Source of the DNA: Silene latifolia
Lineage: Eukaryota; Streptophyta; Magnoliopsida; Caryophyllales; Caryophyllaceae
NCBI RefSeq assembly: GCF_048544455.1
Contig: NC_133538.1
Coordinates: forward strand, 455,775,311 to 455,839,310
Direction: 5' to 3'
Length of the DNA stretch: 64,000 nt
Shown: one piece after another, positions 35,950 to 46,658 of the stretch
Numbering within the stretch: position 1 is the stretch's first letter
Layout: every line of letters begins with the position of its first letter
Made by a program: the position numbers and the translations under genes
The notes under the pieces: model-generated
The model's input: the letters and a program-made list of their open reading frames with translations, nothing else
The model's database searches: none
What the model was told of the DNA's origin: nothing

Positions 35950-38063
35950 ACAACAACCAATGGATTAACTGGAATTGTACGGCTGATATCACGCCTCTAT
36001 TTTTCCTGTCAACGCACCCAGTTATTACGCGGGATTATATCACGCGTATTTTTTCATTTCTTCAAAATTCTTTCTCTCTCATCTCATTTTTTCCCGTCCA
36101 CTTTCTCTCTCCACTAACAGAACCCTAATTTTTCCCCCAAATTCATCATCTCGTCAAATTAACTAAAGTCGAAGAAATTCAACGACGATGATAATGGTCA
36201 ACGATTAATAGTTTGTATCTGTATCATTATATCATCTTCAATTGTCATATTTCTTTCAAATTCGTAAGTATTTTTCGGTGTAAATTCATCATAATTTTCA
36301 GTTGTTTATATCGATTTCTTCGACTTGTTTGTAGCCGAGCTTAATTATTTCCTGTATTTTTACTTCCTTGTGATTTTAATCAATAATGCAGGTCCAGTTG
36401 AGCTTAATTTGTGTTATCGTCGAGTGTGGTTGTGATTAGGTAATATTCCCGCTGTTTTGCGTTTAATTAATTGTTTAATTTAGTTTTTGTTTGTGATTAT
36501 ATTTTGATTTCAGTTGTGCATGTGATTTGCAGGTTCCTTGTCTGTTTCAATTAACCTGATCGAAATCGATGATCTGAGGTGCATCGTCGTCTATATTCTT
36601 CAGCTAGGTATTGTATTTCTTTATCCATTTGATTTTTACTGTTTCAAATCGTCTTGCATGTAACCTTAGTTATGTTGATTTCACAGCATTCCATTTCGAC
36701 TTTCATTTGTTGTGAGATTTCATGTGTATTCTATTTTGTTAGGACTAATTTTGTTGCGTTTTTAGCGAGTTTTTTGTTATCAATGTTGCTGTTCTCGTGA
36801 TTAAGTCCATTATCCGTCTAGTTTGTATGATTTATTTATACTTTTTGTTGTGTATTGTCTCGCTTTTTACTTATTGTTTTTTGTTTTTCGTTCACTACAA
36901 CTTGTAGTTCATCGATTTCGCATAATTTTACTTATCAGTTCATCGATTTCGTTTGTCTATGTCAGTACTGTCGTTACGATTCTCAACATTATGAACAATC
37001 TGAGTCTCTTGTTATGATTAAGAGTTCAACAAACAAACATTCAATAAAAAAAAAAACAAAAAAAAATGTGATCATACCTATGTTTTGGTGGAATTCTTTT
37101 GTTTTTCAACAATTAGGGGCCCTTGTTGTCAATAGGTACGTTATTCCGGGATATAGGTACGTTTGTATAGCTACTAGGTACATCTTTGTCATTCGGTCGT
37201 GATTCGCCATGTATTTTTCAAATAAACTATCGTGCCATATATTCGGTGTGTGGCATTGTTTGTGTTTTGTTGTTTTATCAAAACTTAAGGGGGGCTCTTG
37301 TTAGATACGTTATACCGGGTTTTAGGCACGCTAATTTAGATACTAGGTACCTATCTGTCATTTAGGTTTTTATATGCTACGTATTTTTCAAATATACTAT
37401 CAACCATCACCCTATTTTTTATGTGTATTTTTATTGTCGAGCTTTTTTAATGTGTGTTTCCACGTTCTGACCATGTGGTATCATCTAAGTACGTTCCAAA
37501 TTATCATCGTCATACTAAGTCGATTTGCTAGGTACATTCATGTGTTATGTTTGTCGTGACGATATGTGCTATGTTTTTGTGGCATTTTTTGTATGCTTGG
37601 CATAAGGTGTTTGATATACTATTATTATGCTTTTTGTATTTCTTCTTTTGTTTTGTTGTCTGTTTCAGTGGGGATTTTAAGCAGTGTGTTGTGTGTTGTA
37701 TAATTGTGAGTTTTTACTGTTTTTTTATAAACCCAAGGGCTACATATCAGCTAGGTACGTCCCAAGGGACTGTAGTCATGTTAAATTTTCTGCTAGGTAC
37801 GTCCTTATGTTATATGTGGCGTGGTGATTTGTATTTGATGTTGTATGAAACTACCTTTCATCTGTATTCTGTTGTCCCTTTCATTTTGTAGTTCGTAGAT
37901 TGTCCCTTTTTAAAATTATATACCACATTCACTATTTATTTGTACATGGAGTACTACTATTCCGTTTTTTATTTGTATTATCGTATACGTTGCTGCATTT
38001 TAGTGATTATTGGGTACGTCATAATTATTTTCAGTAACATCTTACATGAATGCAGGTGTAATA
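35950..38063 (+). other. 5' leader and probable 5'-UTR introns of the ULP1-like gene
   Basis: Good splice-site pairs suggest leader introns at 36264-36391 (GTAAGT...TGCAG), 36440-36532 (GTAATA...TTGCAG) and 36608-38055 (GTATTG...TGCAG), the last joining just 8 bp before the ATG at 38064. The long intron has scattered AGGTACGT-type octamers. The promoter would lie in or next to the TIR, as in other MULEs. Exon calls in non-coding sequence are inference. Confidence 0.5.
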
Positions 38064-41000
38064 ATGAAGCGATCTAGGCCTGAACCATCTATGTTAGATG
38101 TAGGTGGCCCAAGTAATCATCAGGAAGCCCTTAGTACAAGTATACAACAGGCTGGTTCAGATGCTACCGATGATTTCCCGGTATTAAAGACAAGAATGAG
38201 TCCCAAGCTTCTCTTACAATTTATCAACGGTGGGCGTCCCGATAATCGATTTCGATATTCAGATATGGGATTTGGAGGCATCTTGTGTCTGAAGACTGAC
38301 ATGCTTCAGGGGCAGCTGGCATACTGGCTTGTTTCTCGCTTTGATCCATTCACGTCTTCTCTCTTAAACGGGCAACTCCCTATTCGTGACGAAGATGTTC
38401 ATTTAGCCACAGGGTTACCCATGGGTGAGATAGCAATCTCACAAGCGACCCGATTTGAGCAGACTGAAGAGTTTTTAGAGCTGGTTAATGAATGGAAATC
38501 CCAATACGAGGGAGTTGACAAAGTGACCAATAGTCATGTCTTGTCTAAGATGGCTGAACAAAGACAAGGTGGGGCAGATTTCAAGAGAAATTTTATCGTG
38601 TTTATCGTGGCGGCTTTACTTATGGGAGTTAAGGGTAACGTCCCAAGTATTCGGATACTTAAGTGTTTGAGGGATGTCTCTCTTATACCACATATGAACT
38701 GGTGCGACTTCACCCGAAGAAACTTAATTGCAAGTGTCCAACATTGGTGGGCTGATAAAGAAAAGGAAGACAACGGTGGGTGCAAGAAGATCTTCAGAGG
38801 CCCTATACTGGTTCTAATCCTCATTTATCTGGATAGGTCGGTTTTCAAAGCTAGAACAGTCGACCGCGTGTTCCCAACACTTTGCACATGGACAAAGGAT
38901 GCAATATCTTTTTGTATATCAAAAGAAAAAAAGGAGGCTCGTAGGTTTGGTTCCGGGTTCATCGATAACCAGCTTGTAAAGCATCCCGGGTGCTTTGGTT
39001 CTGGGTTTAGAGAACGCAGTACCAGACCACAACCTGATGTTGTGATGGAGCAAGAGGTCGTCGAGAATGAGAATGATGCGCCCAACAACAATGAGCCTGA
39101 CAATCACGATGATAACGTGACACGTGTCAGTAATTGTATTGTGAGGATGGCAACCATGGCGAAAGCACTTGCTGCTGCGTTTCACAACTTTGCAGATGCA
39201 ATCAACAGTGCTAAACTTGTAATGCCGGATTCTATAGTTGTCGGCCAGCTTTCTGCCATGGCAGATTCTCTACTAGGCGGGTTCCAGTTGACACCACCTG
39301 TTATCCCTGAGGCAGGGGTTGGGGCTAATGCAGACCGCGGTAAAGTCGACCCTACTGTTTGTCCCGATATTGCCAAGAATTCAGATGAACCCGGTACTGC
39401 CAAGAATCCAGATGTACATCCTACAGTCCATGTTGCTCACGAGACGGCCGCTACAGTTGGTAGGTCAAAATCTAATAATCACGGTGTTCGGGCCACGTCA
39501 TCAGCAGAGGGTGTTAATGATGACCCATGCTGGAATGACCCTGCTTTTGTGGCAGCGGCTATCGCATTAAGTAACGCGTTCAATGAACCTGTTGCACCAA
39601 AGAGAAGACGTGTTGCTCCTGAGTGTCCGACATTCAACCTTTTTCAGTCTCAAGACATATCAAATTCCTATGGTTCACAAGGACCTCCCATCAAACCTGT
39701 TGCTTCCCCCCAGACAGAAGCTACTCATGGATTCCCGTTAAACGCTTCTAAGTCGGTTCATAATGTGGCAAAACCAGATAATAAGAGGGATATCATTGTT
39801 CTACAAATATTCAAGTCACCTTATGTTCAACGGAATATATCTATGCTTGCTGAGTTGAGCCAATCTGAGAAGGATTTTTCTGACTTGGTGTTTAGGGATG
39901 GATCTAATGAGAGGTACAACTCATATTGGTTCCTTGTTCTGTATTTGCATCTAATGTTGTGTTATCTGTCAAGCGTACCTATAACATTTTATAACGTATA
40001 TATACCTCTGATTATTGTACCTACCTGTTATCTTTTTGTTTCAGTGAGATACTATTCCGGAATAACCGTTTCCAGCTAAGACGATGTGATTTTAAGACCT
40101 TTATTGCCAACACCAAGATAGCTGCAAATGTAATCAATGTATGGGCTAGTATTTTGAATAAGAGAGAGGAAATAAGAGCTGCCTCCTCCCCTTTACGATT
40201 ATACGCGTTTGTCACTCACAATGTACGTTGTCTTATGCTCTTTTTTTAGATTGATCAAAGGCGTGTTTGCTTTTCCCTGTGTTTAAATTTTTACATTTTT
40301 GTTTTTTAATTAAGGAATTATATGTGAAGATAGCACTGAGTATGATAAAGTGAAACTGGTGAGCTTGCAAGATATTTATTGCATCTAAAGTTAAATTAGC
40401 ATGTGTTTGCCCGTTTTTTGTGTGTTCACTAAGGTACATATATGTTTTTCCAAACCCAGATGATGTTTGCTTTCACACTTCGTGAGCCGCTCCTGATCTG
40501 TGTCAACTTTGTTGCCCGTAAGATTGAGGTCATCCACCCAATGCAACCTAAATCAGAGACTTTCTTTGAATATGTCCTTATGGTGGTGAGCATTTTGATT
40601 TTGCAAACCCTTTTAAGTGTTCAAATGATGATGCCTAATTAGTTCTCCAAATATGTTTGCTAATTTTTGTTTGGCTTTTTTTTAGAGGGACTTTATTCGG
40701 TCCGTCCTGGTCTCTCGTTCGAGCATATTCAAGACAGTACAATTTTTCAAATGTGAAGAGTTCGTACCCAAGTCACATGCGCTTGATATTGTGGATGATG
40801 GCATTTACCTGATGTGTTACATGGAGATATATACAGGCTGTCGTCATATGCTCAAGACCCAAGTCATAAACGTAAGTTACATTTTTTTGTTGCCTAAATA
40901 CGCTATATACTTTGGTAGTTACATTACCCATAATAAAAATGTAATATATCTTGCACTTTACGAGTTAGGCCAAAGAAATGCAGCTTGGCAAGATCCTTTT

Positions 41001-42602
41001 TAGGCGTGTTGAAATATTGTTTTGCTCTCCTTTCAAGTGCCCAGAATGATCTGTCACAACAAGTTTCAATAGATGCAAGGTGTCTTAATGTCAGGACTGG
41101 GTAAGCAAACATTTTAAAATTAGTATAAATGTTCATGATCTGTTAGTGTTTTTCGATATCAACCATTTACGTGTTTTCATCCATCTTATAAAGGAAACAA
41201 GCGGTTGAACAACAAGTGGTATTTTCTGATTCGCATCTCTTGGATTACGTGTTCCTTCCATCAAAGGGAGATGCAGCTAAATAGTAATAATATGCTTACA
41301 ATATCAGCTTGAATTTTTGACTTTTTTTGTTTATTCCACATAATGACTTTTTTTGTATATACTGTATATTTGATTTTGTAGTGATGCAGTAGTTGTGACA
41401 AACTTTGGGGAAGTAACAAAAGAAGGCATGTCCTCTTTGAGGCCTCGGAAATGGGTCGCTGATATGGTATATTTTCATTTTATCAACACCATATTTGTCT
41501 TTTAGTATTTTTATTTAGTACAAAACAACATTTCATTTTTATCATTTTAGGTAATTGATATGTTCGGGATTTATTCAACCTTACCCAAGCCAGAATTATT
41601 GTATATCCCAACAACCGCACGAGTTAGTATAATTTTTGTAGCTGTTTATCAATTAACACTTTTTTAACGAATAATCTGTCATAGAATTATGATGATGTTT
41701 TTTGTTCATTGCAGCACCTTAATCCAAAGCGAGATCGAACACTTGGCCGTAATTACATTAAAACATCCTATATGCCAAATGATGGGACGTGTGTTAAAGC
41801 TGTAAGTACACTATCTGTTTTCTTTGGATATCTAAAAACTGCATTTTGTCTATTTGAATATAACCCTAGTTTTAGTCATCTTACACGAATTTTTATTTTG
41901 GCTTTCAGATGTTTATAGCCATTATAGAAGATAGCCACTGGTTTCTCATCGTGTGTGATATGGAGGAGAAGACGAACTATATCTTAAACTCACTACGTAC
42001 CAAGGATATTCGGCCTGATACAGAGATCGCTGCGGACGTGGTACATATCATTAGTTTCTATCTTTTTGACTATATAATTTTTCTTTGTTTTCTCCATATA
42101 TAGTACGTTCATTTTTTATTCTCCTTTTTCAGGTTAGCAATGTCACTACGATTTTATGCCGTTCCAAAGAGTACAAACTCTTTGTAGGTGTTCCCCTCTT
42201 TCCATTTGAGACTCTTAATGTTCCTCAACAGACAAACATGTAAGTTCATCATTCTTACTCCTTTCCACTATCGTTATCATCAGTTATTTCCGTTCAAGTC
42301 AGCCTTTAATGTTAATTATTGTCGCTATGCTTGTGAAGACACGATTGCGGTGTCTATGTACTGAAATGGTTGGAGGCTGGCCGTGACCGATCCTTGTGGA
42401 AAGCTGCGAGCAATTTCAAGGGTTTGCCTTCATTTCGAAGGGCAGTTGCGTTAAGCTTGTTACGATGGCAAGAAAATCAGAGAGAGGTCTTATATTGTTT
42501 TCCTTTATTTTTTACCCTCATTTCCAGTTTTACCTTAAAACAACCATTTAAATCACGGGTTATCAGATTTTAATTATTGTGTTTGACATGCAGATGTTTT
42601 AA
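38064..42602 (+). CDS. ULP1-type (C48) cysteine-protease-like protein, 13 exons, 1064 aa
   Basis: Exons: 38064-39913, 40045-40222, 40460-40585, 40686-40871, 40976-41100, 41194-41283, 41382-41466, 41551-41622, 41715-41801, 41909-42040, 42133-42239, 42339-42486, 42594-42602. All introns are GT-AG and the sum (3195 nt) stays in frame to TAA. Residues 1-300 resemble the N-terminal domain of plant ULP1-like MULE proteins (DVHLATGLPMGE at about 111). PKRRRV (512-517) is a likely nuclear signal. Residues 617-780 look like a degenerate Ulp1 fold. Residues 850-1062 form a Ulp1 domain: SSLRPRKWV, His943-Trp, Asn960 where Asp is expected, QQTNIHDCGVYVLKW with Cys1016. ULP1 enzymes remove SUMO or related tags; activity here is doubtful because of Asn960. 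An upstream in-frame ATG (38046) is probably intronic. The acceptor of exon 5 is the weakest call. Role in transposition is unknown. Confidence 0.82.
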
Positions 42603-43197
42603 TGGACGACAAGTGTTTGTTTGGAAGATGTGTGGCTACTAGCAATCAACCAAGGAGTATGTGTGGTTCATTTTATGAAAGGCGTAATGGAGTAAAATAG
42701 GACTTGGTATTTTGTTGTGTCATGTAAAGGCAAACTGAGCCTATTCAACCGCTATGTCCATTAAACACCAGTTTATGTTATTTGTTGGATGGCATAATTG
42801 TCTAGAATATATTCCCACGAATGCTCAGATGTTCTAAACTCGGCAACGTGTAATGGTAGGGCATGGTCCCTCATTTTGACTGTCTTTTTCGTGTTTAATG
42901 ATTGTCTAGAGGTCTAATGAAAAATGTAATCTGATCTTTTGTTCAATAGTTGTGCCAAGTGACCGACTTTTATGCCAATTTGATAGACATCATTTTGGAT
43001 AATCCATCTTTATTGGAGTTGGCAGTGTGCAACAATGGTTACACATTCTGTTTTTTTTTTGGTTGATGGTTATGTTTCAAAAACTTTTTGGAGATAAAAA
43101 AGGTGTAACTCTGGCTTTGGTTCATTGTCGAATGTTGGGCTTATAACTTGTAGCGGGAATTATGTTACTAGTTACGCCATCTTATCACTGACACACA
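42603..43197. other. 3' region of the ULP1-like gene
   Basis: No coding signal. It presumably holds the 3' UTR and the gap to the convergent transposase gene. The Athila-like insertion begins at its right edge, after ACACA (43193-43197). Confidence 0.5.
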
Positions 43198-43683
43198 TGA
43201 TGTGAACATTATTTGCGCACATTTAGTCCCCTAATTGAGCCTATTTTGCATACTATTATAACATTCTTTGGCCATTTTATCCGTCAAAACCATCCTATTT
43301 GCTTTTCTATCGCATTTCATATGTTTTGTAGAAAAGGAGATAATAAGGCGGAAATTCCCGTCTTTCGTGCATATTTGGAAGCTTATTGATGATATTAGAT
43401 GGACTAGTATGAAGAAGAGGCAAGAATGATGACCAATGATGTGGGAATAAAGAGTATATAGAAGTGTCATAAGGTTTAAAGCAAGGAGGAAAAGCAAGGA
43501 AGCCATTCATGAAGAAAATTGCTCGGAACGCAAACCAAGAGTTGCTCCTTTGGCTCTGAAAATATGCTAGATGTAACGGCGTCGAAAAAACAAGCGATCT
43601 AGGCTTTTGAATCACTCCAATAGGAGTCCGGGTGAGAAAATGACGTCCGTTTTACAATCCGAGGTCAAACAAAGAAGCTGTTC

Positions 43684-43850
43684 AGGAATCCGCGCGTCCC
43701 GAACTAAAGACGCTCGTCTTCCCTACAATCCGCTCGGATTGCTCCAAATCCGCTCGGATTCCCTCTCTTTTTGCCCGAGCGTCTTGCTCCAAATCCGCCC
43801 GTCTTCCCCTGCTACAATCCGAGCGTCCCGAGGCTAATCCGCTCGGATTC
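43684..43850. repeat. cluster of AATCCGCTCGGATT palindromes in the LTR
   Basis: Exact copies at 43727-43740, 43747-43760 and 43836-43849, with related forms (AATCCGAGCGTC, GACGCTCGTC) between. Repeated in the 3' LTR at about 49331-49497. Confidence 0.85.
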
Positions 43851-43991
43851 CTTTCCAGCGATTTTCGTGCTCTTCAAGCTCCGTGAAAGACTCCCTTCCT
43901 CCGAAAAATACCCGCTCCTCCCTGCTCTAAACTCAAAAGTGTAATTACTAAATTAGCCTTAGTTAACCCTAAATGCATCCACCTAATTTCC

Positions 43992-44001
43992 ACTATAAAT
44001 A
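43992..44001 (+). promoter_or_regulatory. TATA box in the 5' LTR
   Basis: ACTATAAATA, after CCACCTAATTTCC. The 3' LTR has the same box at about 49639. Confidence 0.55.
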
Positions 44002-45089
44002 CCCCATTTGTAATAATCAAAGAATCAAGTTTTATTGGGGGATCCTTTTATCAAGTTTTTAGAGTAGAAAATCCTTCTTTAGACTAGATTAGGAGTAGAT
44101 TAGAATAGATTACTTTTTAATCTTTCCACAAATCTCACATTAATCTCTCCTTAATTATTGTTCAAGTTTATTATTCAAGTTTATTATTGGGTAATTGAAG
44201 ATTATTGGGTTATTATTGGAGGATTGACAACCCTTCATCAATCAATCAAGTTTCTTCTATTATTCTTTGCTTTATTATTTGGATCATCTCAAGTTTGGTA
44301 CAATTCCTTTACCCTTTTATCTTTATTGTTCATTTCTTCATTCCATTATCATGTTTATACTTGTTGTGATGATTGACACCATTAATGACATGTTTCCCAT
44401 GATAATGAATGAGTAGTCTCTTAGCTAGGATTAGTGGGTAATTAAGAGAAACCAACATGGGATTGATTCATGCTTAATCTAATATGTTCACATGATTAAA
44501 TTGCTTGCTTGTTGTGATGTCAACTTTATGCACATGTTATGTTTGATGAAATGCTAAGCCTATGAATCCTTGCATTTTTACCATCTCTTATCTACTCAAC
44601 TTGACTCGTAAGATATAACCCAACTCGAGTCTTGTTAGACCATGCATAGAAGTTGATTAGGAGGAAAGTAAGTCGACTTGTAGGTGTTGTACAATCTAAT
44701 CGATTCGGCTCCAGGACCCAACTCTTCCTAAGAACCGTAAGATATAACCCAACTCGGTTCCTCCACAACATTAATTGCTTGCTTATGATTGTAAACATGT
44801 TTGTATGATCAACACCATGAATCCCCTATGACCCCATGATATCCTAGCACTTTTAATCATTTGTTTACATCTTTTCTTTTGTTGCTTGTTTTACTCCATT
44901 GCTTGCATTAGTCTAGAACACAACTACAAACTCAAACAAATTGTGACACTAGCATAAATTGAGATAGATAGACTTAGAACCCAAAGCACACCGTTCCATG
45001 GATCGACCTCGACTTACCGCTAACTAGTTGTATGTTGAGTATTATAAATCTGTTTGATTGGATGAGTGACGACATCAACCGGATCAAAA

Positions 45090-45106
45090 TGGCGCCGTTG
45101 CCGGGG
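45090..45106 (+). promoter_or_regulatory. primer-binding site (tRNA-Asp type)
   Basis: TGGCGCCGTTGCCGGGG, 3 nt after the LTR end, is complementary to the 3' end of plant tRNA-Asp (…CCCCGGCAACGGCGCCA). Confidence 0.9.
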
Positions 45107-45242
45107 ATGGTGCTATGTGATTAAGTTCTTACTTGTTTGTCTATTTTGATTCTGCTTTCACCTTGAGGAACTTGTTCCTCAAGGATTGTTCTTACCATCT
45201 TTGTGTAGTTTTCATGCTTGTAGTTGTTTCCTTGTCTTAGCT

Positions 45243-46658
45243 ATGATGGCTCAAGACTTGACATATGGAGTATATGTTGGATCTTTTGAGTATGACTAAG
45301 GGCATGGGGAGTTTGAGGAGTAAGTCAACACAAACCTACCTTATTATTCATACAATGAAAATCCTAACTACTACCCCCACTTTTCCCACCAAAACCACCA
45401 CACCCAATATCAACAACAACCACCCACCCAAAACTCACTTTTCAATCAATTCCAAATGCCACAATACAACCACTCTCACACCCACCCACAACATGAATAT
45501 GAGCCAAACATTGACATTCAAAATGTGGTTCTCCAAATGATGGGAGACCAAGAAAACTTCTTCAAACAAGTGCTAGAGGAGAGCCAAAATAGAAACAATG
45601 TTCTCCAAAGCATTGTTACCTATGGTGAGGAGTTGGCATTTTGAATTGCCCAAATGGAGGAAACCCAAGAAACCACCCAACCAAACACTCCCCACCAATC
45701 CTTGAGCATTGAACATGAATGTGAATTTGAGGCAATGACCTTTGATGAAGAAGATGTGAAGTGGGAAGAGCCAATCTCCTTGAGCTCTTGTGAGTATGAA
45801 AGTGTGGTATTTGATGATGAAGATATGAGGTTGAGTAAGCCAAATACTCTTAACCTTTGTGAATATGAGGGTGTATCATTTGATGTGAACATTGAGGTGT
45901 TGGAAAAAGTGTTAATAAAGAGGAGTGAAGCTCCCATTTATGATTCTTATGGAGAGAGCGATGATGACGTACCTATGGATGAAGCTTATGTGGGATATGT
46001 GTCTTGCAATGATGAAGAGGAATAGAGTTGTGAGATTGCCTTACTTGAGGAGCCCATCCTTGAGAAGTTTGAGGTATGCTTCCATGAAGAAGATGAATTC
46101 TTTTTCCCCATTTCCCATGAAGACTACTTGGCCCCTACCATGGAGCCAATGATTGTTGGAGAGGATATGGTGGACCTTCTTTAAAAGGTCAAGGCATCAT
46201 ACAAAAGCTACTTGGTGGCAAAGCTCAAAGAGAAACTTGCACGTGAAGCTACTTGTGGAAATTTGGCACCCACAATGTCCACTTCCAAGGAACCCGGTCA
46301 TCAATGTTATGAGAATTCTCCTTCGACTTTAGAAGGATTGAAAAACCCAAATGCTATCATCAACACAAAAATTGAAGAATAAGTTGTTGAGTGGAAGTCT
46401 ACGGATGAAAATAAACCATACTTCATACCTAGTGTTGAAAAGAATCATGGGCTTGTTGGTTTGAACCATTTCAAAGGCTCAAATGCTAAGGGCAGGGTGA
46501 ATGAGAGAGTAAGTGGCAAGCTACCTTGGCCAAGCTTTATTTTGAAGTGGAACAAACCATATTTATGCTTATTTGAGGATTGTGCCCAAGCATTTGACCG
46601 GTTATTGAGAGCATTAAGCAACATGGACCACATCAATAACCATGGCAACAAGGAATGA
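45243..46658 (+). pseudogene. single ORF of the Athila-like element, interrupted by six stops
   Basis: One frame runs from ATG 45243 to TGA 46656-46658 (471 sense or stop codons) and is broken only by TAA 45297, TAA 45321, TGA 45642, TAG 46023, TAA 46182 and TAA 46380. Each stop is one C-to-T step from CAA, CAG or CGA. The N-terminal part is rich in Asn, His, Gln and Tyr (YNENPNYYPHFSHQNHH). Then comes a helical stretch (MMGDQENFFKQVLEESQNRN). Next is an acidic region in which C/FEYE...FDDED recurs about three times with a spacing near 30 residues. I recognise no gag, protease or polymerase domain, and the function is unknown. Confidence 0.65.

Larger units (their letters stand above)
43198..45086 (+). 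mobile_element. 5' LTR of the Athila-like element
   Basis: Starts TGATGTGAACATT and ends CCGGATCA, with a TATA box at 43992. A cluster of 14-bp palindromes lies at 43684-43850. Confidence 0.93.

Noticed and set aside
38046..38063. Upstream in-frame ATG as start of the ULP1-like gene
   Set aside because: It lies immediately before a good TGCAG splice acceptor (38051-38055), so it is probably intronic; 38064 is preferred.
43231..43837. Frames inside the Athila-like LTR, repeated at 48893-49484
   Set aside because: Identical because both LTRs are copies of one sequence; no domain, overlapping on both strands.
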